Notes under the pieces: model-generated
What the model was told of the DNA's origin: nothing
What the model saw: the letters and a program-made list of their open reading frames with translations, nothing else
Databases searched by the model: none
Program-made: the position numbers and the translations under genes
In this document: piece by piece, positions 16,788 through 24,514 of the stretch
Position numbering within the stretch: the stretch's first letter is position 1
How the letters are laid out: every line of letters starts with the position of its first letter
Source: Bacteroidota bacterium
GTDB taxonomy: Bacteria > Bacteroidota > JABWAT01
Assembly: GCA_013360915.1 (NCBI GenBank)
Contig: JABWAT010000002.1
Span: forward strand, 322,098-386,097
Reading direction: 5' to 3'
DNA length: 64,000 nt

Positions 16788-17914
16788 TCGCGGTCTTTCA
16801 GCAAATCGTGATAGAATGCTTCATACTGATCCACAATGGATGCTTCCTGGAAATCGAGAGACCGCTGATAGGCCCCTTCCCGGAATCGGTTCAGCGACTC
16901 GGGTGACTCCAGTATGGTCAGGGCATGACTGACCATCTGATCAATATTTCCCAATTCACAGAGAAATCCGCTTTTTCCATGTACATTCAGCTCGGGAAGT
17001 CCGCCCACGTTGCTCGAGATGACAGGGACCCTGCAAGCCATGGCTTCCAGTGCAGCCAGACCAAAGGTTTCGGTTTCGCTGGGAATCACAAAAACATCGG
17101 CAATGGAGAGCAACTCTTCAACGGCTTCATACTTGCCCATAAAGAAAGTATCATCCCAGATACCCAATTGACGGCAGAGGCGTTCGGCATCGCTCCGTTC
17201 GGGGCCGTCGCCAGCAAGAATGAGCCTGGCACGCTTAACTTTTCTGATTTCCCTGAACATGTGGATCACATCACTGACCCGTTTCAGCGGTCTGAAGTTA
17301 GAGACGTGAATAATGACGGGTTCGCCGCTGGGTGCGAAACGCTGCTTCAAACCAGGCTGATCGGTCCGTTGAAACCGCTGATGATCGACAAAGTTATGAA
17401 TGACCTTGATGTCACGGCGGATATTGAAAATGCGGTTGGTCTCCGATTTCAGGAAATGGGAGACAGCCGTCACCCCGTCACTCTGATCAATTCCAAATTC
17501 AACACTGGGAATGTAGTTCGGATCCTGCCCGATGAGGGTGATGTCGGTTCCGTGCAAAGTGGTTGCTACCCGGATGTCCCTGCCGTGGTTTTTCAGAATT
17601 TGTCTGGCCAGGTAGGCGCTGGTGGCGTGTGGAATCGCGTAATGCACATGCAGCAGATCCAGATTTTCATGAAGGGTCACATCGACCATTTTCGAACTCA
17701 GGGCTGTGTCGTAAGATGGATACTGGAAGAGGGGGTAGATGTTGACCTGAACTTCATGAAAAAACACATTCGGTGGAATGTGGGTTAAACGTGAAGGTTG
17801 CGCATAGGAAATAAAGTGAACACAGTGTCCTTTCCGGGCAAGTGAAAGTCCGAGTTCTGTTGCCAGGACACCGCTGCCACCAAAAGTGGGGTAACAGGTA
17901 ATGCCGATTTTCAT
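16784..17914 (-). CDS. bshA: N-acetyl-alpha-D-glucosaminyl L-malate synthase (bacillithiol step 1)
   Basis: 376-residue GT-B glycosyltransferase (GT4 family). The N-terminus MKIGITCYPTFGGSGVLATELG and the segments HVHYAIPHATSAYLA and TLHGTDITLIGQDP are characteristic of BshA rather than of other GT4 enzymes. The donor-site motif PSETETFGLAALEAMA is near the C-terminus. BshA joins GlcNAc from UDP-GlcNAc to L-malate, the first step to bacillithiol, a low-molecular-weight thiol found in Firmicutes and many Bacteroidota. bshB and bshC are not in this window. Transcribed divergently from the YigZ gene. Confidence 0.93.
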   Translation of the reverse strand: MKIGITCYPTFGGSGVLATELGLSLARKGHCVHFISYAQPSRLTHIPPNVFFHEVQVNIYPLFQYPSYDTALSSKMVDVTLHENLDLLHVHYAIPHATSAYLARQILKNHGRDIRVATTLHGTDITLIGQDPNYIPSVEFGIDQSDGVTAVSHFLKSETNRIFNIRRDIKVIHNFVDHQRFQRTDQPGLKQRFAPSGEPVIIHVSNFRPLKRVSDVIHMFREIRKVKRARLILAGDGPERSDAERLCRQLGIWDDTFFMGKYEAVEELLSIADVFVIPSETETFGLAALEAMACRVPVISSNVGGLPELNVHGKSGFLCELGNIDQMVSHALTILESPESLNRFREGAYQRSLDFQEASIVDQYEAFYHDLLKDRE

Positions 17915-17981
17915 GAAGTTCTGTTGCTGCTTGTGCGTGATTTTCTGCTTAAACGAATAAATGTAGTAAATTAATCCCGAT

Positions 17982-18617
17982 ATGTCCGATTCACAGTCGT
18001 CATCCGATTTCTATCTCACCATCAGAGAACCAGCCTCGGCCAGCCTGAAAGATACCGGAAGCCGGTTTCTTGGCTTATTATACCCCGTTTCAGCAGACGC
18101 AGAGGCAACCCGGCTACTGAACGAATGCCGGAAAAAATACTATGATGCCACTCACCATTGTTATGCCTGGCGGATCCGGAACGAACAAACAGGAAACATC
18201 ATCGAACGGACATCGGATGATGGGGAACCATCCGGAACGGCGGGCAAACCGATTTTAACGGTTTTGCATCATGCCGGATTGGAGAATATCCTCTGTATTG
18301 TGGTGCGTTGGTTCGGAGGGACCAAACTGGGCACCGGCGGATTGGTAAGAGCCTATTCTGATACAGCGAAAGGTGCCGTTGGTAACGCGGTTATTCTGCG
18401 GCAGTATACCTACGTAACCGGAATCATCACGGCCGATTTCAGCCAGGAAGCAGATTTAATCCGTATCTTCAGCCAAAATCAGGTAAGGATTCAATCGACA
18501 GACTATACTGATCAGATTACCATGTCCATCGGGATCCTTCCTTCGAAACTGGCTCTCGTACAAAGGCTGATCAAAGATCACTTCCGTAACCAGCTTGAAC
18601 TTGTATTACCTGAATAG
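17982..18617 (+). CDS. YigZ/IMPACT family protein
   Basis: 211 residues. The N-terminal UPF0029/Impact domain shows SRFLGLLYPV, CYAWRI, DDGEPSGTAGKPIL and VVRWFGGTKLGTGGLVRAYSDTA. A smaller C-terminal ferredoxin-like domain of the YigZ type follows (about 140-205). The family is conserved across bacteria and eukaryotes; the eukaryotic IMPACT protein regulates translation, but the bacterial role is unsettled. Transcribed divergently from bshA across a 67-base gap in which no clear -7 box was found. Confidence 0.9.
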   Translation: MSDSQSSSDFYLTIREPASASLKDTGSRFLGLLYPVSADAEATRLLNECRKKYYDATHHCYAWRIRNEQTGNIIERTSDDGEPSGTAGKPILTVLHHAGLENILCIVVRWFGGTKLGTGGLVRAYSDTAKGAVGNAVILRQYTYVTGIITADFSQEADLIRIFSQNQVRIQSTDYTDQITMSIGILPSKLALVQRLIKDHFRNQLELVLPE

Positions 18618-18625
18618 CATGTTTG
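18594..18625 (+). promoter_or_regulatory. Candidate Bacteroidota-type promoter of the outer-membrane-like protein gene
   Basis: CTTG, 20 bases, CATGTTTG. The -33 box and the first base of the -7 box each have one mismatch, and spacing is exact. It overlaps the end of the YigZ gene and is followed by an AAGGAG ribosome site 9 bases before ATG 18656. Confidence 0.45.
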
Positions 18626-18655
18626 ATTTAATTCATTAAAAAGGAGATCGTTTCA

Positions 18656-19951
18656 ATGCGTCTTATCGTGTCCCTTTTAATCGTCCTGTCCACCATACCA
18701 TCCTTCGCTCAGCTTCCCGCCGATCCCACTGGTTCTGTTATGACCGGCGGCCTGGGAATGACCTATGTTGATGGAAAACCCTACTTCCTCTTCAATACCG
18801 CTCCTGAATTGTCGTTTGGCCCCTGGGGTCTTGGACTCGATCTGAATTTGCGGATTTCGCCCGATGGAAACATCCGCGAGGAAGATTGGGATGAAGGATA
18901 TGATTTTATCCGGATCATCCGATATGTGAGATATGCACAGAAACGGGCCCCACTTTACGTCCGGGTAGGCCAGCTGACCAGTGCACGTCTTGGCCGCGGA
19001 TTGCTGATGTACAACTACAGCAACGGCATATCTTATGATGACCGTAAAATTGGTCTCGAGTTCGATATGCGCTTCGATAAATGGGGATTTGAAACCGTTT
19101 CCTCCAATGTGATTGGTGCCGATATCTGGGGCGGACGTGCTTACTTTATGCCACTGGCAGAAACCGGAATCCCTTTCCTGAGTTCCCTCGAAACCGGTGC
19201 CACTTTTATCATGGATATGAATGAAGATGGCAGAAAACTGAATGATGGGGGTATCATTACCGACAATCAGTTTACCGAAGCCAACCCGGTCACCGCTCTT
19301 GCCTTCGATGCCGGACTGCCCTTGCTTGATAATGATTTTATCGATTTCGGAATCTACACCGAATTTGGTCAGTTTGCCGGATACGGCTCGGGTGGAAGCA
19401 TGGGGCTGGAAACCAATCTGAAAGGACTGGGTTCGTTCCTGGCCATATCGGCCAAACTGGAGCACCGTATCAACGGTGATCAGTTCATCGCCAACTATTT
19501 CGGACCTTTCTACGAAGTGGAACGACTTACCAGACTGAGCGATACTCTGTACACCACAAAGCTGCAGGCTCTGAAGGATACAAAAAATCCCGGAAATGGC
19601 CTCTATGGCGGACTCACTACTACGATTCTTGGAACCCTCCAGATCCTCGGCAGCTATGAGGAAACCTACCGGATTAAGAATTCTGGTCTGCTCCACCTGG
19701 GCACCGATCTGGGAGACATGATTCCATCGGTTCTGGCCCGCGCCGATTATTACAAACGTGGTTTGTCGGCAGGTTCTTCGGTCTTTTCACTCGATGACAG
19801 AAGTTTGTTGACGGCTGAACTGGGTTATAAACCATATCCGTTCATGGTAGTTTCCATGTTCTACCAATGGACCTTCGTTCCTGAAGGGGATGGTGACTAT
19901 AAGGCCGTTTCAAAAGTGGAACCCAAAGTCTCCTTTGTATTCCGGTTCTGA
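18656..19951 (+). CDS. Putative secreted/outer-membrane beta-barrel protein
   Basis: 431 residues. A clear Sec signal peptide covers about residues 1-19 (hydrophobic core ending in SFAQ). The mature part alternates hydrophobic and polar residues, is rich in Gly, Tyr, Phe and Asp, and ends in FVFRF, a C-terminal aromatic residue typical of outer-membrane barrels. Segments such as YVRVGQLTSARLGRGLLM and GGRAYFMPL are reminiscent of barrel proteins from the Ignavibacteria/Bacteroidota side, but I cannot name the family. Function unknown. It has a strong Shine-Dalgarno (AAAAAGGAGA) and probably its own promoter. Translation and abundance are therefore likely high. Confidence 0.75.
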   Translation: MRLIVSLLIVLSTIPSFAQLPADPTGSVMTGGLGMTYVDGKPYFLFNTAPELSFGPWGLGLDLNLRISPDGNIREEDWDEGYDFIRIIRYVRYAQKRAPLYVRVGQLTSARLGRGLLMYNYSNGISYDDRKIGLEFDMRFDKWGFETVSSNVIGADIWGGRAYFMPLAETGIPFLSSLETGATFIMDMNEDGRKLNDGGIITDNQFTEANPVTALAFDAGLPLLDNDFIDFGIYTEFGQFAGYGSGGSMGLETNLKGLGSFLAISAKLEHRINGDQFIANYFGPFYEVERLTRLSDTLYTTKLQALKDTKNPGNGLYGGLTTTILGTLQILGSYEETYRIKNSGLLHLGTDLGDMIPSVLARADYYKRGLSAGSSVFSLDDRSLLTAELGYKPYPFMVVSMFYQWTFVPEGDGDYKAVSKVEPKVSFVFRF

Positions 19952-19972
19952 GAGTAGAAATTATATTTTTTT

Positions 19973-20074
19973 GAACGCAAAGAGAAAGGCAAGGAGCGCG
20001 CAAAGGTTTTTTTGATTTTAAATGCAAGAATCTCTGCGTGCTTTGCGACTGCCTTGCGTCATTGCGTTTAGTTC
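19973..20074. repeat. GCAAAG-type intergenic palindrome
   Basis: About 100 bases forming an imperfect inverted repeat. The left arm (from GAACGCAAAG at 19973, through GGCAAGGAGCGCGCAAAGG) pairs with the right arm (CTGCGTGCTTTGCG...CCTTGCG...TTGCGTT, ending GTTC at 20074). The centre is an A/T-rich loop. It lies between the outer-membrane-like gene and the malQ promoter and is probably folded as RNA or cruciform. Similar GCAAAG-rich palindromes recur as dispersed intergenic repeats in several environmental Gram-negative lineages (from memory). Only one copy is in this window. Confidence 0.7.
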
Positions 20075-20122
20075 CGCTTAGCAAACTGAAGCCTTAAATT
20101 CATATTAAAAAAGCGCTTTCAC

Positions 20123-20153
20123 TTTGACAAATCCGGCCGGTATGATACCTTTG
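20123..20153 (+). promoter_or_regulatory. Bacteroidota-type promoter of malQ
   Basis: TTTG, 19 bases, TACCTTTG: both boxes match the Bacteroidota consensus exactly, the best promoter in the window. The sequence also contains TTGACA at 20124-20129. A GC-rich hairpin (CCGGCTCAT...ATGAGGCCGG, about 20163-20182) and an AGAGG ribosome site follow in the leader. Confidence 0.8.
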
Positions 20154-20217
20154 CAGGTTCATCCGGCTCATCATGAGGCCGGTTTAGTCTGTAACAAACC
20201 AAAGAGGGTTATCTGTC

Positions 20218-21747
20218 ATGAAATTTGATCGTTCTGCCGGAATTCTGCTTCATCCAACCTCATTGCCTGGCCGGTATGGTATCGGCGATCTGGGCGATCA
20301 GGCTTACCGGTTTATCGACTTCCTCAAAGCCTCAGACATTGGTCTCTGGCAGGTATTGCCTCTTGGACCGACCGGATATGGTGATTCTCCGTATCAATGT
20401 TTCTCTGCTTTTGCCGGCAATCCGCTGATGGTCAGTCCGGATAAACTGGTTACCCAGGGCCTTCTCACCGCCGAAGATGTGCGGCAGGTTCCTGCGTTCA
20501 ATCCCCTCCAGATCGATTTCGGATGGGTGATTGGTTACAAAACCGATCTGCTCAGAAAAGCCTACCAGACTTTCTCCACCACCGAGGTTCTGAAAGACAA
20601 GAACTACCGTAAGGAATATACCAAATTCTGCAAGGCCAACGCTGCCTGGTTAGATGATTATGCGCTGTTCATGGCCGTTAAAAATCACCATGGTGGTGTT
20701 CACTGGAAAGAGTGGGCTGCTGATATCCGTCACCGGGTACCCAAAGCAGTGAAAGACTATACTAAAAAACTGGCTGGTGAAATTGAGTATCAGAAATTCA
20801 TCCAGTTCAACTTCTTTTATCAATGGAACGATGTGAAGGCCTACGCCAACGGTCAGGGAATTAAGGTGGTAGGGGACCTTCCGATTTTCATTGCCTATGA
20901 CAGCGCCGACTGCTGGGCGAACCGGCATTACTTCACAGTGGATGAAGACGGGCACCTCGAAACCTGTGCTGGTGTTCCTCCCGACTATTTCTCCCCGACC
21001 GGTCAGTTGTGGGGCAATCCGCTTTATCGGTGGGATGCCATGGAGGCCGATGACTTCCAATGGTGGCGTGACCGCTTCGCCAAATTGTTCGAAATCGTTG
21101 ATATCGTCCGTATTGACCACTTCCGCGGATTTGAAGCGTTCTGGGAAATCAAAGGAAATGCCAAAACCGCCGAAAAAGGGAAGTGGGTGAAGGCCCCGGG
21201 CAAGAAATTGTTTTCAAGTGTTCAGAAACACATGGGCAATCTTCCGATCATCGCAGAGGATCTTGGAGTCATTACCCCCGAAGTGGAAGCCCTCCGTGAC
21301 AAATTCGAGTTTCCCGGCATGAAAATCATGCAATTCGCTTTCGGAACCGATATGGAAACTAAATTCCTTCCTCACAACTTCATTCCGAATTGTGTGGTCT
21401 ACACCGGATCCCATGATAACGATACCACCCGGGCCTATTTTGACGTGGCCAAACGCGAAGCAGGAAAAAATGATATCTATGAGTTTACTCAGAAATATCT
21501 GAATTACTATGGCGAGGATCTGGTGGGTGAGCTGATCCGTGTGGGCTATGCCAGCGTGGCCGATACGGTTGTTTTCCCGATGCAGGATCTTCTGAATCTC
21601 GGAACCGAAGCCCGGATGAATTTCCCCGGAAAGCTCGGCGGAAACTGGTCCTGGCGCTTTTCATGGGAACAGGTTCCTTACGGTATTGCCGATCGTTATA
21701 AAGCGCTCGGTAAATTGTACGATCGTCCGCGGAAGGTAAAAAAATAA
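20218..21747 (+). CDS. malQ: 4-alpha-glucanotransferase (amylomaltase)
   Basis: 509-residue GH77 enzyme that transfers alpha-1,4-glucan segments between maltodextrins in the cytoplasm. N-terminal RSAGILLHPTSLPGRYGIGDLG and GLWQVLPLGPTGYG are diagnostic. The catalytic nucleophile lies in DIVRIDHFRGF, the acid/base Glu in IIAEDLGVITPEV, and the third acidic residue in YTGSHDNDTTRA. The length is that of the short bacterial amylomaltase without extra N-terminal modules. It stands alone with its own promoter; no glycogen or maltodextrin genes adjoin. AGAGG lies 14 bases before the ATG. Confidence 0.97.
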   Translation: MKFDRSAGILLHPTSLPGRYGIGDLGDQAYRFIDFLKASDIGLWQVLPLGPTGYGDSPYQCFSAFAGNPLMVSPDKLVTQGLLTAEDVRQVPAFNPLQIDFGWVIGYKTDLLRKAYQTFSTTEVLKDKNYRKEYTKFCKANAAWLDDYALFMAVKNHHGGVHWKEWAADIRHRVPKAVKDYTKKLAGEIEYQKFIQFNFFYQWNDVKAYANGQGIKVVGDLPIFIAYDSADCWANRHYFTVDEDGHLETCAGVPPDYFSPTGQLWGNPLYRWDAMEADDFQWWRDRFAKLFEIVDIVRIDHFRGFEAFWEIKGNAKTAEKGKWVKAPGKKLFSSVQKHMGNLPIIAEDLGVITPEVEALRDKFEFPGMKIMQFAFGTDMETKFLPHNFIPNCVVYTGSHDNDTTRAYFDVAKREAGKNDIYEFTQKYLNYYGEDLVGELIRVGYASVADTVVFPMQDLLNLGTEARMNFPGKLGGNWSWRFSWEQVPYGIADRYKALGKLYDRPRKVKK

Positions 21748-21780
21748 TTCTTTCGGGCATGGGACGTTTAATTGGTTCCC

Positions 21781-21812
21781 ATTGACTGGAAAAGAAAATC
21801 GTGTTATCTTTG
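21781..21812 (+). promoter_or_regulatory. Bacteroidota-type promoter of the tRNA-Lys/tRNA-Leu operon
   Basis: ATTG, 20 bases, TATCTTTG: an exact -7 box and one mismatch at -33. The tRNA-Lys gene begins 46 bases downstream. The precursor leader includes a small perfect hairpin (TCAGGC at 21832-21837 with GCCTGA at 21843-21848). Being in front of a tRNA gene makes this assignment firmer. Confidence 0.75.
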
Positions 21813-21857
21813 TCGCTCTTTAAAAAAGAAGTCAGGCTTCAGGCCTGATTTCCGGTT

Positions 21858-21930
21858 GGTTCCGTAGCTCAGTAGGTAGAGCAACTGCCTTTTAAGCAGT
21901 GGGTCGATGGTTCGAGTCCATCCGGAGCCA
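21858..21930 (+). tRNA. tRNA-Lys (anticodon TTT)
   Basis: 73-base cloverleaf. Acceptor strand GGTTCCG pairs with CGGAGCC (one G-U). The D arm contains AGCTCAGTAGGTAGAGC, the anticodon arm ACTGC-CTTTTAA-GCAGT reads TTT, and the T arm GATGG-TTCGAGT-CCATC is perfect. Discriminator A; no encoded CCA. Confidence 0.97.
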
Positions 21931-21935
21931 CAAAT

Positions 21936-22018
21936 GCCCAGGTGGTGAAATTGGTAGACACGCCATCTTGAGGGGGTGGTGCACTGCGTGCGTGCTGGTT
22001 CGAGTCCAGTCCTGGGCA
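21936..22018 (+). tRNA. tRNA-Leu (anticodon GAG)
   Basis: 83 bases with the long variable arm of a class II tRNA. Acceptor GCCCAGG pairs perfectly with CCTGGGC. The anticodon arm CCATC-TTGAGGG-GGTGG reads GAG, and the T arm CTGG-TTCGAGT-CCAG is intact. It begins 5 bases after tRNA-Lys, so both come from one transcript. CCA is not encoded. Confidence 0.96.
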
Positions 22019-22141
22019 CTCCTGATTATCCTTCCTTCCTGCTTTCTTCAGCCGATGGTCTTCATGAATTGCATGATTGACCAGCATTGATTATCCCAAG
22101 ACCGATTATTCTGAAACCAAAAGTCCTTTCTGTTTCCCTCT

Positions 22142-24229
22142 TTAATCGGAAGTTGTCTGGAACTGGTTTTTCAGGTGACGTTCAAAATGCCGGAAGATGG
22201 CTTCATATTGATGTTGCCATGCATCGGGATCTTTGAAACCATGATTTTCTGCAGGATAAAACTGAACATCAAACGGCTTCTTTTTCTGAACAAGCCGGTC
22301 CATCAGCTGAATCACATCCTGTACCAGTACATTGTCATCCACCATTCCATGAAGCAATAACAGGTGGTTCTTCAGGCTGTCTGCATAGGTGATGGGCGAT
22401 GTTTTCTCATAGATGGCCTGGTTGTATTTCTGCGGACCCAGGCGCTGTTCGGTATACCACCGGTTGTATAATTTCCAGTTTGCCACCGACCGGAGGGCGG
22501 CACCGGCTTTAAAAACATCCGGACTTTTAAACAGGCTCATCAGGGTAAGAAAACCTCCGTAGGAACCGCCGTAGATGCCGATCCTTCCGGGATCAACAGA
22601 GAGCGAATCGGCAAGGTAATGTGCAGCAGCCACACAATCCGACCAGTCCGGACCGCCCATGTCCTGAAAAACCGATACACGGTTTTCTCTTCCGTAACCT
22701 GCGCTTCCCGAGTAATCAATATTCAGGACCACATATCCCTGGCTGGCCAGAAACTGATTAAACAGGTATTCCCTCCAATAATAGCCGAATTCGTTGGTCA
22801 CATTCTGCAAATATCCCGCTCCATGTACAAACACCACTGCCGGATATTGTTTCTGGCGGTCATAACCTGGGGGAAGAAAGCGGTGGGCCGCAAAGATTTG
22901 CTTTGTTTCATGATTCAAGATGGAAATGGTTTCTGGCGGGGTCAGGCGAACGGTCCTTAACCGTTCTGGAACGGTACGGGTCACCACCTGTTCTTCTCCG
23001 GTTTTCAGATTCAGGACAACCAGTTCACCAGGAGAGGTCAGACTTGCCTTCAGGTAGACCAGCTTTCCTCCCTGATTGCTGATTCTAAGTCCTGTTCTCA
23101 TGGCATCGTCTTTGGTAAGCTTGTTGGGCAATGAACCAGCACGAACGGTATAAACATGCCGCTGATGCGGACTGTCCTGAGTCGATGTAAAGACCATTTC
23201 CTGTTTAACCGCCGGGTTCCAGAGCCAACTGTCGACTTCCCATTGCCCCTTTGTCCATGTGGATACCTGTTTCGTTTTCAGATGGTAGGTGTACAAATGA
23301 TTCCAACCGGTCATTTCATGTGTGAACCCGAGCAGCTGACCGTCCGGTGAGAAAGCAAATCCTTCAAACGTATTGATCCAGGCAGGATCGGAGTGAATAA
23401 AGATTGTATCGGCCTGCATGGATTTGAGGTTAATCAGTACCAGATGACGGGATTTCTGATCGATGGTGATAGTCGAGAAAGCCAGAAAGTCGCCTGATGG
23501 GGAAACGACGGCGGGTCCGCCGTACCCTGAAATCCAGCCGTCTGATGGCCAGCGGACTGTGGCGGATGAATCGGACCGGGTGATGAGAAAGCGGAATACT
23601 GGATGGGAGTAGCGTCTGCTTGGAATCGTTTTTACCTCAGGGGCTAACCAGTGAGGGACCATGTTCACACGAACCGAATCGGATTTCCATTCCTGCAGAA
23701 CCATTCCATTGATGGCAGGGGAGAAGCCAGTGAGAGAAACCGATTCCCCTGAGTCTGATTTCACCAGCCGCGAAGTGAAAAGGGGGCCATCTTTCTGGAT
23801 GGAATGTAGTTTCTGATCATCCAGAAGAAACAATGCACTCATATCTGGTTTTTCAACCACATCCGACAAGGACCCATGCGTGGCCGTAATCATGGTGGAA
23901 GGGGATCCCGATGTGAATCCCTGCCACAAATCTCCCTTGTCCAGAAACAGAAAAGTCGTTCCATCCGGTCGCCAGGAAACCAATCGGGATCCGGCCGATG
24001 CGGAAATCAGCCGGCGGTCACCGGTATCTATATTCTGAATCCACAACCTGGCCGTATCAGACCCGGATTCATCCCAATGAAACACCAGAAATTTTCCATC
24101 AGGAGAAAGCGATGGGTTCTCTGGCCGGTTTCCTGGCAGATAGGGTTTCTGAAAGATGGCATTCAGCGTCAGCGGGGTTTGTGTCAGTGGGGCGGACTGA
24201 AGCAGCAGTAAGAAGGTAAAAAAAATCAT
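22142..24229 (-). CDS. Exported S9-family prolyl-oligopeptidase-like peptidase
   Basis: 695 residues. A signal peptide (about residues 1-18) leads into a beta-propeller-like N-terminal domain with WD40-like PSLSPDGKFLVF and FSPDGQLLGF repeats. An alpha/beta-hydrolase domain follows from about residue 440. The catalytic Ser is S556 in GGSYGGF, the Asp is in HGMVDDNV, and His is H663 in ENHGF. The layout matches DPP IV/acylaminoacyl-peptidase-like S9 enzymes, which cut short peptides outside the cytoplasm. It has its own promoter and is not in an operon. Exact specificity (dipeptidyl or oligopeptidase) cannot be told. Confidence 0.92.
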   Translation of the reverse strand: MIFFTFLLLLQSAPLTQTPLTLNAIFQKPYLPGNRPENPSLSPDGKFLVFHWDESGSDTARLWIQNIDTGDRRLISASAGSRLVSWRPDGTTFLFLDKGDLWQGFTSGSPSTMITATHGSLSDVVEKPDMSALFLLDDQKLHSIQKDGPLFTSRLVKSDSGESVSLTGFSPAINGMVLQEWKSDSVRVNMVPHWLAPEVKTIPSRRYSHPVFRFLITRSDSSATVRWPSDGWISGYGGPAVVSPSGDFLAFSTITIDQKSRHLVLINLKSMQADTIFIHSDPAWINTFEGFAFSPDGQLLGFTHEMTGWNHLYTYHLKTKQVSTWTKGQWEVDSWLWNPAVKQEMVFTSTQDSPHQRHVYTVRAGSLPNKLTKDDAMRTGLRISNQGGKLVYLKASLTSPGELVVLNLKTGEEQVVTRTVPERLRTVRLTPPETISILNHETKQIFAAHRFLPPGYDRQKQYPAVVFVHGAGYLQNVTNEFGYYWREYLFNQFLASQGYVVLNIDYSGSAGYGRENRVSVFQDMGGPDWSDCVAAAHYLADSLSVDPGRIGIYGGSYGGFLTLMSLFKSPDVFKAGAALRSVANWKLYNRWYTEQRLGPQKYNQAIYEKTSPITYADSLKNHLLLLHGMVDDNVLVQDVIQLMDRLVQKKKPFDVQFYPAENHGFKDPDAWQHQYEAIFRHFERHLKNQFQTTSD

Positions 24230-24253
24230 ACATCATCCCGGATCAGAATGGCG

Positions 24254-24285
24254 CAAACATAAAGGCAGTGGGGTGTCATTTCAAT
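24254..24285 (-). promoter_or_regulatory. Bacteroidota-type promoter of the S9 peptidase gene
   Basis: On the minus strand: ATTG, 20 bases, TATGTTTG, an exact -7 box with one mismatch at -33. The ATG at 24229 is 24 bases beyond the -7 box. Confidence 0.7.
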
Positions 24286-24403
24286 GGCAACGCCCATTCG
24301 GGTTGATAATTTGACCCATGATTTCCCGGTTAATGGCGGATTCTGTGCCAGGGGAGTGCGTTCCGTTTAAAGAATTTCACCAGCCTTGCTCTTATCAGAA
24401 TAA

Positions 24404-24428
24404 AAAAGGGGCTTTGCGGGCCCCTTTT
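24404..24428 (-). terminator. Rho-independent terminator after the Fe-S oxidoreductase gene
   Basis: Perfect 9-bp stem AAAAGGGGC / GCCCCTTTT with a 7-base loop. On the minus strand it is followed by a run of T (TTTTTTATTCT), as expected for a terminator of the gene ending at 24515. A shorter T run exists on the plus strand. Confidence 0.75.
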
Positions 24429-24514
24429 AAAATCAGCAGGTTGGCTGATCGGGTATTCTACTGTTTCGATTCAGTGGCAATTCTGCAGTTGATCTCTGTT
24501 TGTCAGCCGTGGAT

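Noticed and set aside
18677-19696. Long minus-strand frame (339 codons) opposite the outer-membrane-like gene
   Set aside because: The plus-strand frame has a signal peptide, a strong ribosome site and a barrel-like pattern; the antisense frame has neither a start context nor a recognisable fold.
19842-20084. Minus-strand 80-codon frame over the intergenic palindrome
   Set aside because: It reads through the end of the outer-membrane gene and the repeat; peptides of this kind arise from GCAAAG repeats and have no ribosome site.
21804-22087. Minus-strand open frames across the two tRNA genes (GLEPARTQ-type peptides)
   Set aside because: These are the well-known spurious translations of tRNA genes; the tRNA cloverleaves explain the sequence.
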